Assembly (NCBI GenBank): GCA_007132685.1
Contig: SLOC01000068.1
Span: forward strand, 1 to 14,230
DNA from: Candidatus Saccharimonadota bacterium
GTDB lineage: Bacteria > Patescibacteriota > Saccharimonadia > Saccharimonadales > SLHW01
Length of the DNA: 14,230 bases
Reading direction: 5' to 3'
Of the stretch, positions 12,994-14,230 are shown in pieces. Below the pieces are notes generated by a model. It was given only the letters and a program-made list of their open reading frames with translations. It did no database searches and had not been told where the DNA came from. The first letter of the stretch is position 1; the number at the start of each line of letters is the position of its first letter. The position numbers and the translations under genes were made by a program.

Positions 12994-14230
12994 ATGAGGG
13001 CTTCACAGCTTTTCACTAAAACGAGACAGCAGGTTCCAGCCGATGAGACGGCAAAAAACGCACAGCTGCTCCTACAGGCCGGTTTTATACACAAGGAAAT
13101 GGCGGGCGTGTACGCTTACCTGCCGCTTGGTCTGAAAGTTTTGGAGAATATCAAGCAGATTGTGCGTGAAGAGATGGATGCTATCGGTGGGCAGGAATTT
13201 ATCATGACAACGCTGCAGCGGAAAGAGCTATGGGAAACAACTGATCGCTGGGATGATGAGAAGGTCGACGTTTGGTTTAAATCACAATTAAAGAACGGCA
13301 CCGAAGTTGGCTTTGGCTGGTCTCACGAAGAGCAAATTACCAATATGATGAAAAATTATATCGCCAGTTACCGCGACCTGCCGGTCTATGTATATCAGTT
13401 CCAGACGAAGCTTCGTAATGAGGTGCGGTCCAAGAGCGGGATTATGCGCGGGCGTGAGTTCGTTATGAAGGACATGTATTCGTACACGACCGATGAGAAA
13501 AAGCACCAGGTGTTTTATGACGCGACGATTGACGCATATATGCGGGTGTTTGATCGAGTCGGGCTCGGGAAAGATACGTATGTCACGGTCGCGTCTGGCG
13601 GTCCGTTTACCGATAAATTTAGTCACGAATTTCAAACTATCTCTGAAGCAGGAGAAGACGTCATTTACCTACACAAAGACAAGGCTATAGCAATCAATGA
13701 AGAGGATTTAACCGATGATAATCTGCAGCGTATCGGAGTAGACAGAACAGACCTCACTAAGCACAAAGCTGCAGAGGTGGGTAATATTTTTAGTTTTGGT
13801 GGCGGCAAGAGCGAAGAGCTCGGGCTCTACTTTACTGATGAAGACGGGCAAGAAAAGCCAGTCATACTCGGTTCCTACGGCATTGGTGTATCGCGATTGA
13901 TGGGAGTGATAGTCGAGCATTTTTCTGATGAAAAGGGAATCGTCTGGCCAGAGTCGGTAGCACCGATGAAGGTGTATCTGGCTCGATTATCCAATGATGA
14001 TTCTGTAGTACAAGCCGCCGATGAAGTATATGAGCGGTTGACGCAAGCAAATATTTCGGTATTATATGATGACCGCGATGAGAGAGCTGGGAAGAAATTT
14101 GCTGACGCAGACCTTATCGGATTACCACACAGGATTGTCGTCAGCAATAAAACGACCGCTGCAGGGAAGCATGAATACAAGTATCGTACCGAAGCAGACG
14201 CCCAGCAACTCACCATCGAAGAAATCATAA
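12994..14230 (+). CDS. proS: Prolyl-tRNA synthetase lacking the INS editing domain, 3'-truncated
   Basis: Class II synthetase that charges tRNA-Pro. From ATG 12994, 412 complete codons are visible and the frame is still open at the window end; judged by the family, only a few residues are missing. Motif 1 spans about 30-70 (GFIHKEMAGVYAYLPLG onward). Motif 2 is at about 138-174 (QTKLRNEVRSKSGIMRGREFVMKDMYSYT) with Arg141. Motif 3 is GSYGIGVSRLMG (283-294) with Arg291. The anticodon-binding domain starts near 325. Only about 110 residues separate motifs 2 and 3, so the ~180-residue INS domain that deacylates Ala-tRNA-Pro in E. coli-type enzymes is absent. The proline-site loop reads WSHEE (109-113) where PTHEE is usual. 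GAGAGGA eight bases upstream fixes the start. Confidence 0.94.
   Translation, partial: MRASQLFTKTRQQVPADETAKNAQLLLQAGFIHKEMAGVYAYLPLGLKVLENIKQIVREEMDAIGGQEFIMTTLQRKELWETTDRWDDEKVDVWFKSQLKNGTEVGFGWSHEEQITNMMKNYIASYRDLPVYVYQFQTKLRNEVRSKSGIMRGREFVMKDMYSYTTDEKKHQVFYDATIDAYMRVFDRVGLGKDTYVTVASGGPFTDKFSHEFQTISEAGEDVIYLHKDKAIAINEEDLTDDNLQRIGVDRTDLTKHKAAEVGNIFSFGGGKSEELGLYFTDEDGQEKPVILGSYGIGVSRLMGVIVEHFSDEKGIVWPESVAPMKVYLARLSNDDSVVQAADEVYERLTQANISVLYDDRDERAGKKFADADLIGLPHRIVVSNKTTAAGKHEYKYRTEADAQQLTIEEII

Noticed and set aside
1..14230. CRISPR arrays, transposases, integrases, tRNA or rRNA genes, parS sites
   Set aside because: Looked for on both strands by eye; no direct-repeat array, no recombinase motif, no tRNA arm pattern and no parS-like palindrome was seen.

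Overview
The window is an ordinary, densely packed bacterial chromosome segment, and I see no mobile element, CRISPR array, tRNA, rRNA or toxin module. Gene content and family details point to a reduced-genome member of the Candidate Phyla Radiation, most likely Candidatus Saccharibacteria (TM7). The pointers are a type B L31 with a basic tail, a short EF-Ts, a ProRS without the editing insertion, and a rpsB-tsf-frr-uppS-rseP-proS cluster that lacks pyrH, cdsA and dxr. The lineage assignment is inference from the sequence alone. Standard code fits every gene, yet none of the 14 visible stop codons is TGA (9 TAA, 5 TAG).

Layout. 1-663 is the 3' part of parB (chromosome segregation). Convergent to it is lepB (716-1438, minus), which shares a divergent promoter region with an LCP-family cell-wall glycopolymer ligase (1542-3134). 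That gene overlaps an unrecognised multi-pass membrane protein (3109-3858), followed by a membrane-anchored HtrA/DegP-type protease (3911-5146). A perfect 26-nt palindrome (5152-5177) ends this block and the convergent minus-strand operon rpmE-prfA-prmC (7705 to 5190). The rpmE-rpsB intergenic region (7706-8009, 304 bases) carries two back-to-back promoters with an inverted repeat between them and a structured rpsB leader. rpsB and tsf overlap by one base. A new promoter then drives frr-uppS-rseP-CPBP protease. proS has its own promoter inside the end of the CPBP gene and a leader of about 150 nt, and it runs off the right edge of the window.

How the genes work together. Translation: S2, L31, EF-Ts, RF1 with its methyltransferase PrmC, ribosome recycling factor and ProRS. 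Cell envelope: UppS makes the C55 lipid carrier, and LCP transfers carrier-linked polymers to the wall. LepB, HtrA, RseP (M50) and a CPBP-type protein are four envelope proteases or putative proteases within 11.4 kb. The items most worth a second look are the PrmC insertion with its NLPY motif, the absence of TGA stops, the rpsB/rpmE control region, the proS leader, and the near-leaderless promoters.
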